The notes: a model not told the origin generated them from the sequence alone. Numbered from the stretch's first letter, positions 42,609 through 51,730 are shown. The stretch: DNA of 64,000 nucleotides from Paraclostridium dentum (GCF_012922555.1 NZ_WIPK01000010.1:51044-115043), one strand, 5' to 3'. Translations and numbers: made by a program.

Positions 42609-44423
42609 ATGCAAATAACCTATGGTGGAAATGATTTAACAAAATACTTTAAGGTAGTAGATGTAAGACGACAAATCTTACCTCAAAGAAAAAATTATAC
42701 AAAAGAAATACCAAGTGTTAATGGAGAGTATTATAGTGGATATAAATATGGAATAAGAACTATAGAAGTAGATTTTGCTATTATTGGAGATAGCAAAGAT
42801 GATTACTTTACTAAGTCAAGACAATTAGCATCTCTGACAGATGTAGTTATTCCTACTAAACTAGAATTTAGTGATGAGCCAGATAAATACTACTATGCAG
42901 TTGTGGATGGTAGTATAGATATAGATCAAATAATGAACTATGGTGCAGGTAAAATATCTTTTGTATGCCATGATCCAATAGCATATTCAAAAGAAGAGAA
43001 GATATTTGGTGCATCAGAAAATAATAAATTAACTATAGATAATAAAGGAACAGCATTCACTAGCCCATTAATAAATGTATCTTTTGGACAAGATGCTCAC
43101 TTTTTACAATGTACATATTTTACTGGAGAAACAATATTATTAGGTACTAGGCCTGATGTAGATAAACCCAATGTATCACAATCTGATTTAGTATTAAACG
43201 AGCCTTGTGAGGTAACTACAGACTTTACAAGTGTAGGAAATGTATTAGATTCAGACAGAGAAGTTATGGGAAATTGCACAATAAATCAAGGTGGATATGG
43301 AGTTGTATGTGCAAATTATGGTTCATCTACAAATGGATGGCATGGAGGGGCATTAAAAAGAAGTATTGCCCCTAATGTAGAAGAATTTGAAATAGTTGCA
43401 ATGATGGAACATGATTCAGGTGGAAAAATAGGTTATGGTTCAAATGCTACAGATAAACCTGCTAATAATTCAGTATACACTTGCACCGCTGAGCCATCTT
43501 TAAGAATAAGGAGAGATAGAACTACAAATAGTAGTAAAATTGGTTCTATACCAAAAGGAAAAGATGTAACTGTAACTGATATATCAAAGGGATGGGGAAA
43601 AGTTACTTATGGTGGAGTAACTGGATATTCTTGCATGGATTATTTAAGTTTAAAACCAACTAATAAAAATATTAATATGAATAGTTATAGTTCAGATGAA
43701 AGCCCTTCAACTGAAAATAGACTAGGCAGGATAGAGTTATATGGATTTGACTCTAATGGACAGAAATTATTTAAATTTGGATTAAAAGATTCAGAAGAAT
43801 GGTTTGAATATACAGAGCCAGAGGTATATATAGGAAATAGTTTAGTACTATCAGATAATAAATCTGCCCCAAAACCAATAACTGAGAAAGTACAAGATGA
43901 TAATAATAAAACCACAATAAAGGAAGTTGATAGTGGTAGATTTGGTGATTGGAATGATTTTTGTGGTAATTTTAAATTAAAAAGAACTAAATTATCAGAT
44001 GGTAATTACCAGTGGTATGCGGAAGTTAATAAAGTTAAAGATGGAAAAGTCACAAACAGTATAAAAACTAATACATTATCAAGTGGTAATTACCCAAAAG
44101 GTTCCTTAAATCATGTAGTTATATGGTTTGGACAATATAAAGATGCAACAGTAGTCGACACTATGTGTTTAACTGATATTAAAGTAAGAAGACTTAATAA
44201 ATTACCTAATGAACCTGTAAATCAAAAGATATTTAAAGCAGGAGAAGAGGTAATAATAGATTGCGCACAGAATAAGGTTTACTCTAAAGATAATGATTAT
44301 ATGCAGTATTTAGACATTGGTAGTGAATTTTTTGATGTTAGAGATGGAATATCTGAAATTAGATGTATATCAGATGATAAGAGTATAGATGTAGAGGCTT
44401 CAATTGTTGAAAAATGGTTGTAA
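42609..44423 (+). CDS. Distal tail protein (Dit-like) with inserted SH3 domain
   Basis: A 604-residue protein. Residues 1-160 show the siphophage Dit/tail-family fold (SVNGEYYSGYKYGIRTIEVD, PDKYYYAVVDGSIDIDQ). An SH3b-like domain lies at about 295-350 (SLRIRRDRTTNSSKIGSIPK, VTDISKGWGKVTYGG), inserted between lectin-like strand-rich segments, and the C-terminus returns to Dit-like sequence. SH3b domains commonly bind cell-wall peptides, so this hub protein may also contact the target cell wall. Usual Dit proteins are about 250 residues, so this one is greatly expanded. Confidence 0.8.
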   Translation: MQITYGGNDLTKYFKVVDVRRQILPQRKNYTKEIPSVNGEYYSGYKYGIRTIEVDFAIIGDSKDDYFTKSRQLASLTDVVIPTKLEFSDEPDKYYYAVVDGSIDIDQIMNYGAGKISFVCHDPIAYSKEEKIFGASENNKLTIDNKGTAFTSPLINVSFGQDAHFLQCTYFTGETILLGTRPDVDKPNVSQSDLVLNEPCEVTTDFTSVGNVLDSDREVMGNCTINQGGYGVVCANYGSSTNGWHGGALKRSIAPNVEEFEIVAMMEHDSGGKIGYGSNATDKPANNSVYTCTAEPSLRIRRDRTTNSSKIGSIPKGKDVTVTDISKGWGKVTYGGVTGYSCMDYLSLKPTNKNINMNSYSSDESPSTENRLGRIELYGFDSNGQKLFKFGLKDSEEWFEYTEPEVYIGNSLVLSDNKSAPKPITEKVQDDNNKTTIKEVDSGRFGDWNDFCGNFKLKRTKLSDGNYQWYAEVNKVKDGKVTNSIKTNTLSSGNYPKGSLNHVVIWFGQYKDATVVDTMCLTDIKVRRLNKLPNEPVNQKIFKAGEEVIIDCAQNKVYSKDNDYMQYLDIGSEFFDVRDGISEIRCISDDKSIDVEASIVEKWL

Positions 44424-44428
44424 AATTG

Positions 44429-44465
44429 CTAAAAAGAGAAAGGATTATATCCTTTCTCTTTTTAG
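44429..44465 (+). terminator. Perfect 17-bp hairpin inside the tail operon
   Basis: CTAAAAAGAGAAAGGAT pairs with ATCCTTTCTCTTTTTAG around TAT. It lies between Dit and the tail-tip gene. Confidence 0.75.
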
Positions 44466-44483
44466 TATAAAGGAGGTTGATTT

Positions 44484-47400
44484 ATGTTATATATATTAAA
44501 TAAACAGGAACAAATTATATCAACTTTATCTAACAAAGGAGATATGAATAAGGTAGTTCCTTATTTTGAAGATATTCATATAGAAGAGTTAGATACTGGA
44601 GTTGAAACTTTTGAGTTTAAAACAATATCTAACTCAAAGGCTTCAAACAGTATACAGGTAGGGAACTATGTAGCATTTAAGGATAAAGAGTATTATAAAA
44701 TATTTCAAATTAGAGAAGTTAAAGAAGTTCATGCAGAGCAAGTTGAAAAGGCTGTATATTGTGAAAGTGCATGCTTAGAGTTATTAAATGAGGTAGTTAG
44801 ACCAATGGAAATAAACTCGGCTAATTTAAATCAGTTTCTAAAAGCTATATTAAATGGAACTTCATGGTCAATAGGTATGCTAGATGCTGGTTTAAATAAA
44901 GTTATACCTGTGGATTTATCTGGTTATGACAATGTATATAAAGTTATACAAGATGTTGTTATTGGAGAATTTGGCGGAGAAATAAGGTTTAGAGTTGAGA
45001 TAGCAAACAATAGAATTATTGCTAAATATATAGATGTATTTGCTAAAAGAGGAAGAGTAACTAAGCATAGATTTGAATATGGTGTAAATATGACTAGTGT
45101 AGAAAAGATTATAGATTCATCAGAGTTAGTTACTGCACTTATAGGTTTAGGCAAAAATGATATAACATTTAAAGAAGTTGAGTCTGATGATAAACCACAA
45201 AATCAAGACTTTATAATAAATGAAGATTCTTACAATAGATGGAACAATAAAGGTTCACATATAATGGGTGTATTTAATTGTGAAAGCGAATCACCACAAG
45301 AGTTACTAAGGTTAACAAGAGAAGAGCTAAAAAGAAGATGTAATCCTAAAATAACATATAACTTAGAAGTAGAGCTATTAGGAGAAGATGTAGATTTAGG
45401 AGATGAAGTATTTATAATAGATAATGAGTTTAATCCACCACTATATTTATCAGCACGAGTAAATAAACTAGAAAGATCTAAGACAGATAGTCAAAGTAAT
45501 AGATGTACTTTGGCTAATTTTAAAGAGGTTAAATCTAGTATAACTAGTGAGATGAGAGCATTAGCAGATGGCTTAGAAGGAAAAGTAGATGATAAGATAA
45601 ATCAAAAGTTTCCAATAGGAAATAATGATATCCAAAATGATGCTATAACATCAGATAAAATTAAAGATAATCAGGTATATGGTTCACATATATTTGCAAA
45701 CCAAATAACAGCTGATCATATAGATGCTGATCAAATAAAGGCAAAACATATAGATACTGATGCAATAAAGTCAAAACATATAGATGCTGATCAAATAAAA
45801 TCTGAGCATATTGATGCAAATCAAATAACAGCAAAACATTTGTCAAGTGATAGTATAAAGGCTGAGCATATTGATGCAAACCAAATAACAGCAAAACATT
45901 TAAGTGCAGGTTCAATCCTTGCAGGGTCAACAGTAATTGGACAGGGTGCAATTGGCTCAGCCCAAATATCAGAATTATCAGCAGATCAAATTTCAAGTGG
46001 AACAATAGATACTTCTAATATTAACATCCAAGGTAAAAATGGTATGTTAAACCTTAGAGGTAATAGGTTACAAGTTTTTACAGGTTCAGGAAATGAAAGA
46101 TTTGAAAGAGTATCACTGGGTGATGTTAATAATGATGGTTCATACTATGGCTTATTAGTAAGGGGTTCTGATGGGAATACTGTTTTATTTGATGAAAAAG
46201 GTATTACTGAAAAAGGTATTACTGATGGATTAATTACAAATGAGCACATCAGCGGAGATACACAAATTGATGGTTCTAAATTAGACATATCTTCAGTTAT
46301 AAGAGAAATAAACGATGATACTGAAAAGATAACAGGTCATGCTATATCAGTTGAAGGATCAACATTATCAGCAAAGCTTTCTCAAATTGAGAACAAACAA
46401 AATGATGATGGAAAGGTTATTGAAAATCATACAACACAAATAAAAGCAAATGAAAAGGCTATAAATTTAAAGGTTGATAGCCAAAAATATATTGAAGATA
46501 AAAATGCAATGGAAAGTAAACTTACTAAAAATACTTCAGACATATCACAATTAAATAATGAAATCAAGTTAAAGGTTGAACAAACTGATATAAACACGGC
46601 GATAGACAATCTACAAGTGGGTACATCTCAATTAGTACATGGTACACAGAATTTTATTATTAGTAATGATAGAACTAAAGGTTTTTTAAATTCAAATAGT
46701 TATGGAATAACATATTCAGATATGGATAAATGTTATGTAGCAAGTAAATCACAATCAGGCAAAACAAGTAATAATATTTTAAGTTTATATACATCTTACG
46801 TTCCTTGTAAAGTTGGGCAAACTTTCACTGTTTCAGCTGATATAAAGGTTGAAGATATTAATGCTTGGGATGTAAAAATACCATTTATTGTTGAAGGATA
46901 TGATATTTCAAAATCAAGAATTGAAAATATAGATGTTAGTATAACACATGAAGATACAAATGCCCCTATTTTTATAAATAATGAGTGGGTAAGAATGACT
47001 TACACATATACTATTAAACAAGTAGCTACAAAATATTTTGGATTAAGATTATCATTATTTAGAAACGGTAATATTTCTTTTAAATTAGTTAAGATTGAAG
47101 AAGGAAATAAAGCAACATCATGGTCGCCAAGTCAACAAGATGTTACAACTGAAATATCAAATGTAAAGACTGAAGTAACAACAGATCTTAAAGGATTCAA
47201 GACTGAAGTATCTAAAAGTTATTATACAAAGAATGATGTTGATAACAAGGGATATCAAACTTCATCACAGGTTGAACAAAAAGTTGATACTTTAAAAATT
47301 AAATTTGAAGAAAGTGGTGGTTATAATTTACTAAAAAACTATTCTTTTTATAATAACTTAGCTTACTGGGACAATTGGGGATCATGTAAATATAACTTTG

Positions 47401-49151
47401 ATACTCATGAGAATGGTAAAAAATACATAAGATTAGATCCATCAGCTAATAATCAAGGAATCTCTCAAACTGTTTATGGCCTAACCGTCGGCAAAAAATA
47501 TACACTATCTTGCATGGTTGATTTTAACCCTAATTGTATTGGGGGTATTCAAGTTTATAATGGTGGAGAGTATCCTGCTGAAACCGGAATTAGTAATTCT
47601 GGTCAGTACGTTGAAAAATTAAAATTATCTTTTACAGCTAAAGATATCTATTGCATTGTACATGTTGGTGTCGGTGGATGGGGCAACTCATTTGGACCTA
47701 TACGATTCTGGGATATTCAACTAGAAGAAGGTGAACTTTCAACTTCTGCTACCCCTAATCCCGATGAAGTTTACTCTGGGATAACTTCTATAGATAAAGA
47801 TGGAATAACAGTTAGAAACTCTAATTCTAATACATACACTCAAATAGATTCTTCATCATTTTCTGTTAATGATAACAATGGTGGAACTGTAGCTGAGTTC
47901 TCAAGAAGTTCTAATATACCTAATCTTACATCTGGTACTATTAATGCTGAAAGAATATATGCTACTAATGTAGCAATGAAATCTTTAACAAATACTAATA
48001 TGTTTACTGACTATTTTGTAAATGGTGCTACTGGTAATGATAATAATAATGGATTAAGTCAAAATAGTCCATTTAAAACAATAGATAAAGCCTTAAGTCT
48101 TATACCAGATATTATAAATACTCATTATAAAATTAATGTACAAAACTCTTTACCTGGATTTAATATAACTGGTAAATTTGGAGCTGGTGTTATAGAGCTA
48201 AACTTAGATGATAATGTTATATTTAATGAGCCATGTAGCATAGATGGGTGTACTTGTAAGATAAGAATAAATGATGTTTCTACAAATGGAAGAGCTACAT
48301 TTAAAACTTTTTTAAATATATTTAGAAGTAGTTATGTTAAAATATACAACTGCACTTGGACTGGTGGAGGCAATAGTGGTGCTAATATACACGTCAATGA
48401 AGGAAGTTTTGTAATAGTTGATAATTGTGATTTGGGTCATACTTGGTGTGCTATATCTAATAGAGAATCAACTTTACATGTTAGAAATAATTATGGTTCA
48501 GAACTTGACTGGTATGTATCATGTGGTATGTATTCAAAGACTTATTTTAAATCTCAGCAAGCTGATTATGTTCCAGATGCTAAATTTGGCAACACTACTG
48601 GCAATGGTGATGATGGTACTGCTTATGTTCATTATGGTAATGTAAACTTTATTAAAAAACCATCTGCTGGATGGAATCCTATATATAAACCAACTCAAAG
48701 AGTATCTACATGGAATTTTAATAGTATATGGTCAGATGAAACATTAAATGGATGGGAAAATAAAAGTGAGCTTATTCAAGGATATTATTCTGGGTGGAAT
48801 ACTGGTAGATGGACTGGTTACATGCAAATGGCAGATGGCTTCTCTGAAATACGAAATGCTATATCAGGAGGAACTAACTTATCAGGAAGAATATATATTC
48901 AAAGAAGAACAAGTTCCGGTAATTCTACGGGCTCTAAATTATGTTTATATGCTTCTGATGGAACTACTATAACTACAAATACAAACATAGATCGTGGTGA
49001 AGGAGTATGGGTGAATTTAAATAACTCTATAATATCTAAAATTCAATCTGGAGCCATAAAATATTTCTATCTTAAGTCAGATAGCAATAATGCATCCACT
49101 TATTTCAAGTGTGAAGGTAATGCAAAAATAGAAATAACATATACTAAATAG
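44484..49151 (+). CDS. Tail-tip / receptor-binding protein
   Basis: A 1555-residue protein. Residues 1-360 match the phage minor structural/Tal (prophage endopeptidase tail) domain (FEDIHIEELDTGVETFEFKT, VVRPMEI). A repeat region (residues about 410-480) with ADQIKAKHID-type units leads to a coiled region. Two carbohydrate-binding-like beta-sandwiches follow (near 720-880 and 950-1090). A parallel beta-helix-like domain begins FVNGATGNDNNNGLSQNSPF (about 1175), and a final 170-residue domain ends the chain. The last parts are the likely receptor binder that sets the killing range. Confidence 0.83.
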   Translation: MLYILNKQEQIISTLSNKGDMNKVVPYFEDIHIEELDTGVETFEFKTISNSKASNSIQVGNYVAFKDKEYYKIFQIREVKEVHAEQVEKAVYCESACLELLNEVVRPMEINSANLNQFLKAILNGTSWSIGMLDAGLNKVIPVDLSGYDNVYKVIQDVVIGEFGGEIRFRVEIANNRIIAKYIDVFAKRGRVTKHRFEYGVNMTSVEKIIDSSELVTALIGLGKNDITFKEVESDDKPQNQDFIINEDSYNRWNNKGSHIMGVFNCESESPQELLRLTREELKRRCNPKITYNLEVELLGEDVDLGDEVFIIDNEFNPPLYLSARVNKLERSKTDSQSNRCTLANFKEVKSSITSEMRALADGLEGKVDDKINQKFPIGNNDIQNDAITSDKIKDNQVYGSHIFANQITADHIDADQIKAKHIDTDAIKSKHIDADQIKSEHIDANQITAKHLSSDSIKAEHIDANQITAKHLSAGSILAGSTVIGQGAIGSAQISELSADQISSGTIDTSNINIQGKNGMLNLRGNRLQVFTGSGNERFERVSLGDVNNDGSYYGLLVRGSDGNTVLFDEKGITEKGITDGLITNEHISGDTQIDGSKLDISSVIREINDDTEKITGHAISVEGSTLSAKLSQIENKQNDDGKVIENHTTQIKANEKAINLKVDSQKYIEDKNAMESKLTKNTSDISQLNNEIKLKVEQTDINTAIDNLQVGTSQLVHGTQNFIISNDRTKGFLNSNSYGITYSDMDKCYVASKSQSGKTSNNILSLYTSYVPCKVGQTFTVSADIKVEDINAWDVKIPFIVEGYDISKSRIENIDVSITHEDTNAPIFINNEWVRMTYTYTIKQVATKYFGLRLSLFRNGNISFKLVKIEEGNKATSWSPSQQDVTTEISNVKTEVTTDLKGFKTEVSKSYYTKNDVDNKGYQTSSQVEQKVDTLKIKFEESGGYNLLKNYSFYNNLAYWDNWGSCKYNFDTHENGKKYIRLDPSANNQGISQTVYGLTVGKKYTLSCMVDFNPNCIGGIQVYNGGEYPAETGISNSGQYVEKLKLSFTAKDIYCIVHVGVGGWGNSFGPIRFWDIQLEEGELSTSATPNPDEVYSGITSIDKDGITVRNSNSNTYTQIDSSSFSVNDNNGGTVAEFSRSSNIPNLTSGTINAERIYATNVAMKSLTNTNMFTDYFVNGATGNDNNNGLSQNSPFKTIDKALSLIPDIINTHYKINVQNSLPGFNITGKFGAGVIELNLDDNVIFNEPCSIDGCTCKIRINDVSTNGRATFKTFLNIFRSSYVKIYNCTWTGGGNSGANIHVNEGSFVIVDNCDLGHTWCAISNRESTLHVRNNYGSELDWYVSCGMYSKTYFKSQQADYVPDAKFGNTTGNGDDGTAYVHYGNVNFIKKPSAGWNPIYKPTQRVSTWNFNSIWSDETLNGWENKSELIQGYYSGWNTGRWTGYMQMADGFSEIRNAISGGTNLSGRIYIQRRTSSGNSTGSKLCLYASDGTTITTNTNIDRGEGVWVNLNNSIISKIQSGAIKYFYLKSDSNNASTYFKCEGNAKIEITYTK
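45715..45905 (+). repeat. Short repeats in the tail-tip gene
   Basis: Imperfect units of 30-36 bases encoding (A/S)(D/K/E)HIDA(D/N)QI(K/T) and related LSSDSIK units; AACATATAGATGCTGATCAA recurs. They probably form a beta-helical or fibrous stalk. Confidence 0.8.
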
Positions 49152-49170
49152 AATGGGGAGATAAAATAAT

Positions 49171-49506
49171 ATGTTTGACAATATAAAAATAACTAAATCA
49201 TATAAAATAAAAGATAGTAAAAATGAAGGTGATATTGAAATTTGTGCCTTTAATGCATACTTAGATATTTGCAGTGGAATAACTCAAGATTTGAATATAA
49301 CATATCCTATATTATATAAAGAAAACAAAAAAGATATATTACAATCTTACAGAGAGTTTAGTTCAGAAGTAGATTCTATAGCTGCAGATATGGGTCTAGT
49401 ACATAACGAAGAAATAAATAATTCAATGCTATATAATTTAAAACCTTTTACACAAGATTTTAAAATTATGATAAATACAGTTATTAAAGATATCATAAAA
49501 CTTTAA
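49171..49506 (+). CDS. Hypothetical tail-module protein, paralogue 1
   Basis: A 111-residue protein (MFDNIKITKSYKIKDSKNEG) directly downstream of the tail-tip gene and related along its length to the next gene. The position suggests a tail-fibre chaperone or accessory receptor protein; the family was not recognised. The start follows GGGGAGATAAAATAAT. Confidence 0.6.
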   Translation: MFDNIKITKSYKIKDSKNEGDIEICAFNAYLDICSGITQDLNITYPILYKENKKDILQSYREFSSEVDSIAADMGLVHNEEINNSMLYNLKPFTQDFKIMINTVIKDIIKL

Positions 49507-49538
49507 TACAAATATATTTAGAAAAAGGGAGAAATTCA

Positions 49539-49913
49539 ATGTTTGATAATATAGAAATAAGAAAAGCATATAAAGTAAGAGATAATATAATGGGTAATGA
49601 TATAGAGGTATGCACATTTAATGCGTATATAGATAAAAATAGTGGATTAGTTCAAAATATGAATATAATATATCCATTATTATACAAACAAAATAAAACA
49701 GAAATTCAAGAGGTATATAAATCATTTATTGCAGAGGCAGGAACTTTGGCAATAACTATGGAATTAGCTGATAAAATAAATGATGATGATCTTATGGAGT
49801 TTAATGATAAATCAATAAAATCAAATTTAAATGCAATATGTAAAGAGGTTATAGATGAAATAATAGCATCATTAAATAATATAACAATAAATGAAGTACC
49901 GTCTATTAGGTAG
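49539..49913 (+). CDS. Hypothetical tail-module protein, paralogue 2
   Basis: A 124-residue paralogue of the preceding protein (MFDNIEIRKAYKVRDNIMGN, ICTFNAYID-like core). The first 70 residues are well conserved between the pair; the C-termini differ. It ends the tail operon before a perfect terminator. The function is unknown. Confidence 0.6.
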   Translation: MFDNIEIRKAYKVRDNIMGNDIEVCTFNAYIDKNSGLVQNMNIIYPLLYKQNKTEIQEVYKSFIAEAGTLAITMELADKINDDDLMEFNDKSIKSNLNAICKEVIDEIIASLNNITINEVPSIR

Positions 49914-49939
49914 TACATAAATATATTATAAAAATAAAT

Positions 49940-49973
49940 AAAAAAGACTAGTAGAACTACTAGTCTTTTTTTT
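49940..49973 (+). terminator. Rho-independent terminator after the tail genes
   Basis: AAAAAGACTAGTAG pairs with CTACTAGTCTTTTT, followed by further T. It separates tail genes from lysis genes. Confidence 0.85.
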
Positions 49974-49990
49974 CATATATGGAGAAAAAA

Positions 49991-50269
49991 ATGATAGAAA
50001 TAGAACGTATAATAACAAATTTAGGATTTCCGATAGCTATGTGTGTAGCTATTATATGGTACATTAAAGATTTTATTGACCATACTATTGACCAAATAAG
50101 ATTAGATACAAAAGAAGACAAGCAAATTTTATTAGATGAGATTAAGCACAATAGGAAAGTAAATGAAAAATTGTTAATGACTAATGAGCTGTTAGCAAAA
50201 GAAATTACTGTAAAAATTGATAAAATTGGAGAAAAAATAGATAATATCTATTTTGATATCGGTAATTAA
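49991..50269 (+). CDS. UviB/BhlA-type holin
   Basis: A 92-residue protein with one N-terminal membrane helix (LGFPIAMCVAIIWYIKDFID) and a long charged helical tail, the UviB/BhlA layout. The start chosen is the ATG at 49991 with GGAG upstream. UviB-like proteins permit release of bacteriocins or toxins. Next to the group-5 sigma gene it recreates the uviA-uviB and tcdR-tcdE pairings of clostridia. Confidence 0.78.
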   Translation: MIEIERIITNLGFPIAMCVAIIWYIKDFIDHTIDQIRLDTKEDKQILLDEIKHNRKVNEKLLMTNELLAKEITVKIDKIGEKIDNIYFDIGN

Positions 50270-50292
50270 AGTTATATAAGGAATTGATAGAT

Positions 50293-50337
50293 ATGAAATT
50301 TTTTAATACAGGTCATACAGAGGTACAAGAACCTTAG
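50293..50337 (+). other. Possible 14-residue frame after the holin gene
   Basis: MKFFNTGHTEVQEP with a weak upstream AAGGAATTGAT. It could be a vestige of a phage gene. Nothing else is visible between the holin and sigma genes except the promoter at 50448. Confidence 0.25.
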
Positions 50338-50447
50338 GTCATTTAAATAAATTGTTCACTTTATACTCTCTTTTTTTAATGTAAATAGTTTTAAAACTCA
50401 TAAATTGTATATTTTAAAAAAGATTTGGGAAAAATTGTAATTTAATG

Positions 50448-50476
50448 TTTACACTTTCTATAATTTCTACCTTATT
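50448..50476 (+). promoter_or_regulatory. Possible self-activated promoter of the UviA-like sigma gene
   Basis: TTTACA (50448-50453), 17 bases, then CTTATT (50471-50476), 35 bases before the start codon. TTTACA is the -35 of the TcdR/BotR/UviA sigma class. The ten or so bases TTTACACTT are shared with the element at 37866. Confidence 0.45.
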
Positions 50477-50510
50477 AAATAACGAAATATTTTTTAAGGG
50501 GAAAGTAAAA

Positions 50511-51032
50511 ATGGAAAATTTATATAATAATATAATTGATTTTAAACATGGTAATGCAGATGCAGTTGTCGAGATTATAAATATGTTTGATCCTTTGCTA
50601 AATAAATTAGCGAGGCAGAGTAGTTGTTGTGACATAAAATCAGAGTTAACCTTATTCATTATAGAGTTAATTAGCAAATTTCCTATTGGGAATAAAAATT
50701 TATCTTATGATAAATACATAATTTCATATATAAGTAAATCTATAAAGCATAAATACATACATCTTAATAAAAATGTGTGCAAACAAACTTTAAATGAGTC
50801 TCAACTTGATTTGAATATTTTAGAAAATAAAAAAGTTGAAAATAACCTAGATATGCTTTTCTTTAAAGAATTAATCAAATCTTTAACCCCAAAGGAACAA
50901 GAAGTCCTTACATTTAAATATGCCTTCAATTATTCAGATATAGAAATCTCAGATCTATTCAATATTTCAAGGCAATCTGTAAATAAAACTAAAACAAGAG
51001 CTTTAAACAAACTTAAATTAAAGCTCAACTAA
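50511..51032 (+). CDS. Group-5 sigma factor, UviA/TcdR-like
   Basis: A 173-residue sigma factor starting at the ATG behind AAGGGGAAAGTAAAA. The N-terminal half (ADAVVEIINMFDPLLNKLAR, then FIIELISKFPIGN) is the region-2 form seen in UviA, TcdR and BotR. The C-terminal part (LTPKEQEVLTFKYAFNYSDI, then EISDLFNISRQSVNKTKTRA) is region 4. Length and layout match this toxin/bacteriocin sigma class. It sits between the holin and amidase genes, so it probably activates tail and lysis transcription. Confidence 0.8.
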   Translation: MENLYNNIIDFKHGNADAVVEIINMFDPLLNKLARQSSCCDIKSELTLFIIELISKFPIGNKNLSYDKYIISYISKSIKHKYIHLNKNVCKQTLNESQLDLNILENKKVENNLDMLFFKELIKSLTPKEQEVLTFKYAFNYSDIEISDLFNISRQSVNKTKTRALNKLKLKLN

Positions 51033-51142
51033 AATATATAGATAGTATAGATACTCGATTACACTAATTTCCTAATTGGTTTATTTGTGTATATATACTA
51101 AATTAAATAAATTAAAATTCATCTAAAGGAGAATAAATAAAT

Positions 51143-51661
51143 ATGAAAATAGGCATAGACAAGGTACATTGCCTATCTGGATCAAATACAGGGGCTCAAG
51201 GTCTCGGAAGAAAAGAAGAGTATCTTACAAGAGAAGTTGGAAACTTAGTAGAAACGCTTATAAGACAACACGGTGTAGAAGTTGTAAATTGCACAGTAGA
51301 TAAAGCTAGTAGCAATTCAGAGTCATTGAGCTTACGTGTAAAAAAGGCAAATAGTAATCACTGTAACTTATTTGTTTCAATACACTTTAATGCATCTGAT
51401 GGAAGAGGGAATGGAACTGAAGTTTACATATATAGTAAATCCGATATAACTCATAGTATTGGTAATAAAGTGTGCTCAAATTTTGAAAAACTGGGTTATA
51501 AGAATAGGGGTGTAAAAACTAATCCAAATTTATATGTAATAAAGCATACCTCTATGCCTGCTATGCTTATTGAGTGTTGTTTCATAGATAATGACCATGA
51601 TATGGATAGATATAACGCTGAAAAATTTGCAAATGCTATAGTAAATGCATTAGTTGATTAA
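51143..51661 (+). CDS. N-acetylmuramoyl-L-alanine amidase (endolysin)
   Basis: A 172-residue Amidase_3 enzyme. Zinc ligands are visible in GIDKVHCLSGSNTG, RKEEYLTREVGN, FVSIHFNASDG and the catalytic glutamate in PAMLIECCFIDN. It has a single domain with no separate wall-binding module and no signal peptide, so export depends on the holin upstream. It cuts peptidoglycan for particle release. The start follows AAAGGAGAATAAATAA. Confidence 0.88.
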   Translation: MKIGIDKVHCLSGSNTGAQGLGRKEEYLTREVGNLVETLIRQHGVEVVNCTVDKASSNSESLSLRVKKANSNHCNLFVSIHFNASDGRGNGTEVYIYSKSDITHSIGNKVCSNFEKLGYKNRGVKTNPNLYVIKHTSMPAMLIECCFIDNDHDMDRYNAEKFANAIVNALVD

Positions 51662-51681
51662 AATTTAAGCATTATCGCTAA

Positions 51682-51730
51682 AAGGTAAGAGAAGTTATGT
51701 ATTATATACTGAAACTCTCTTATCTTTTTT
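51682..51730 (+). terminator. Rho-independent terminator after the endolysin
   Basis: AAGGTAAGAGA (51682-51692) pairs with TCTCTTATCTT (51716-51726), followed by TTTT. It marks the end of the lysis genes. Confidence 0.75.

Noticed and set aside
45661-46005. Minus-strand 114-codon frame opposite the tail-tip repeats
   Set aside because: Low-complexity shadow (Leu/His/Gln-rich) of the short repeats, with no start signal.
38210-51661. R-type (contractile) tailocin or complete prophage
   Set aside because: No sheath, baseplate wedge, terminase, portal, capsid or integrase gene appears in the interval.
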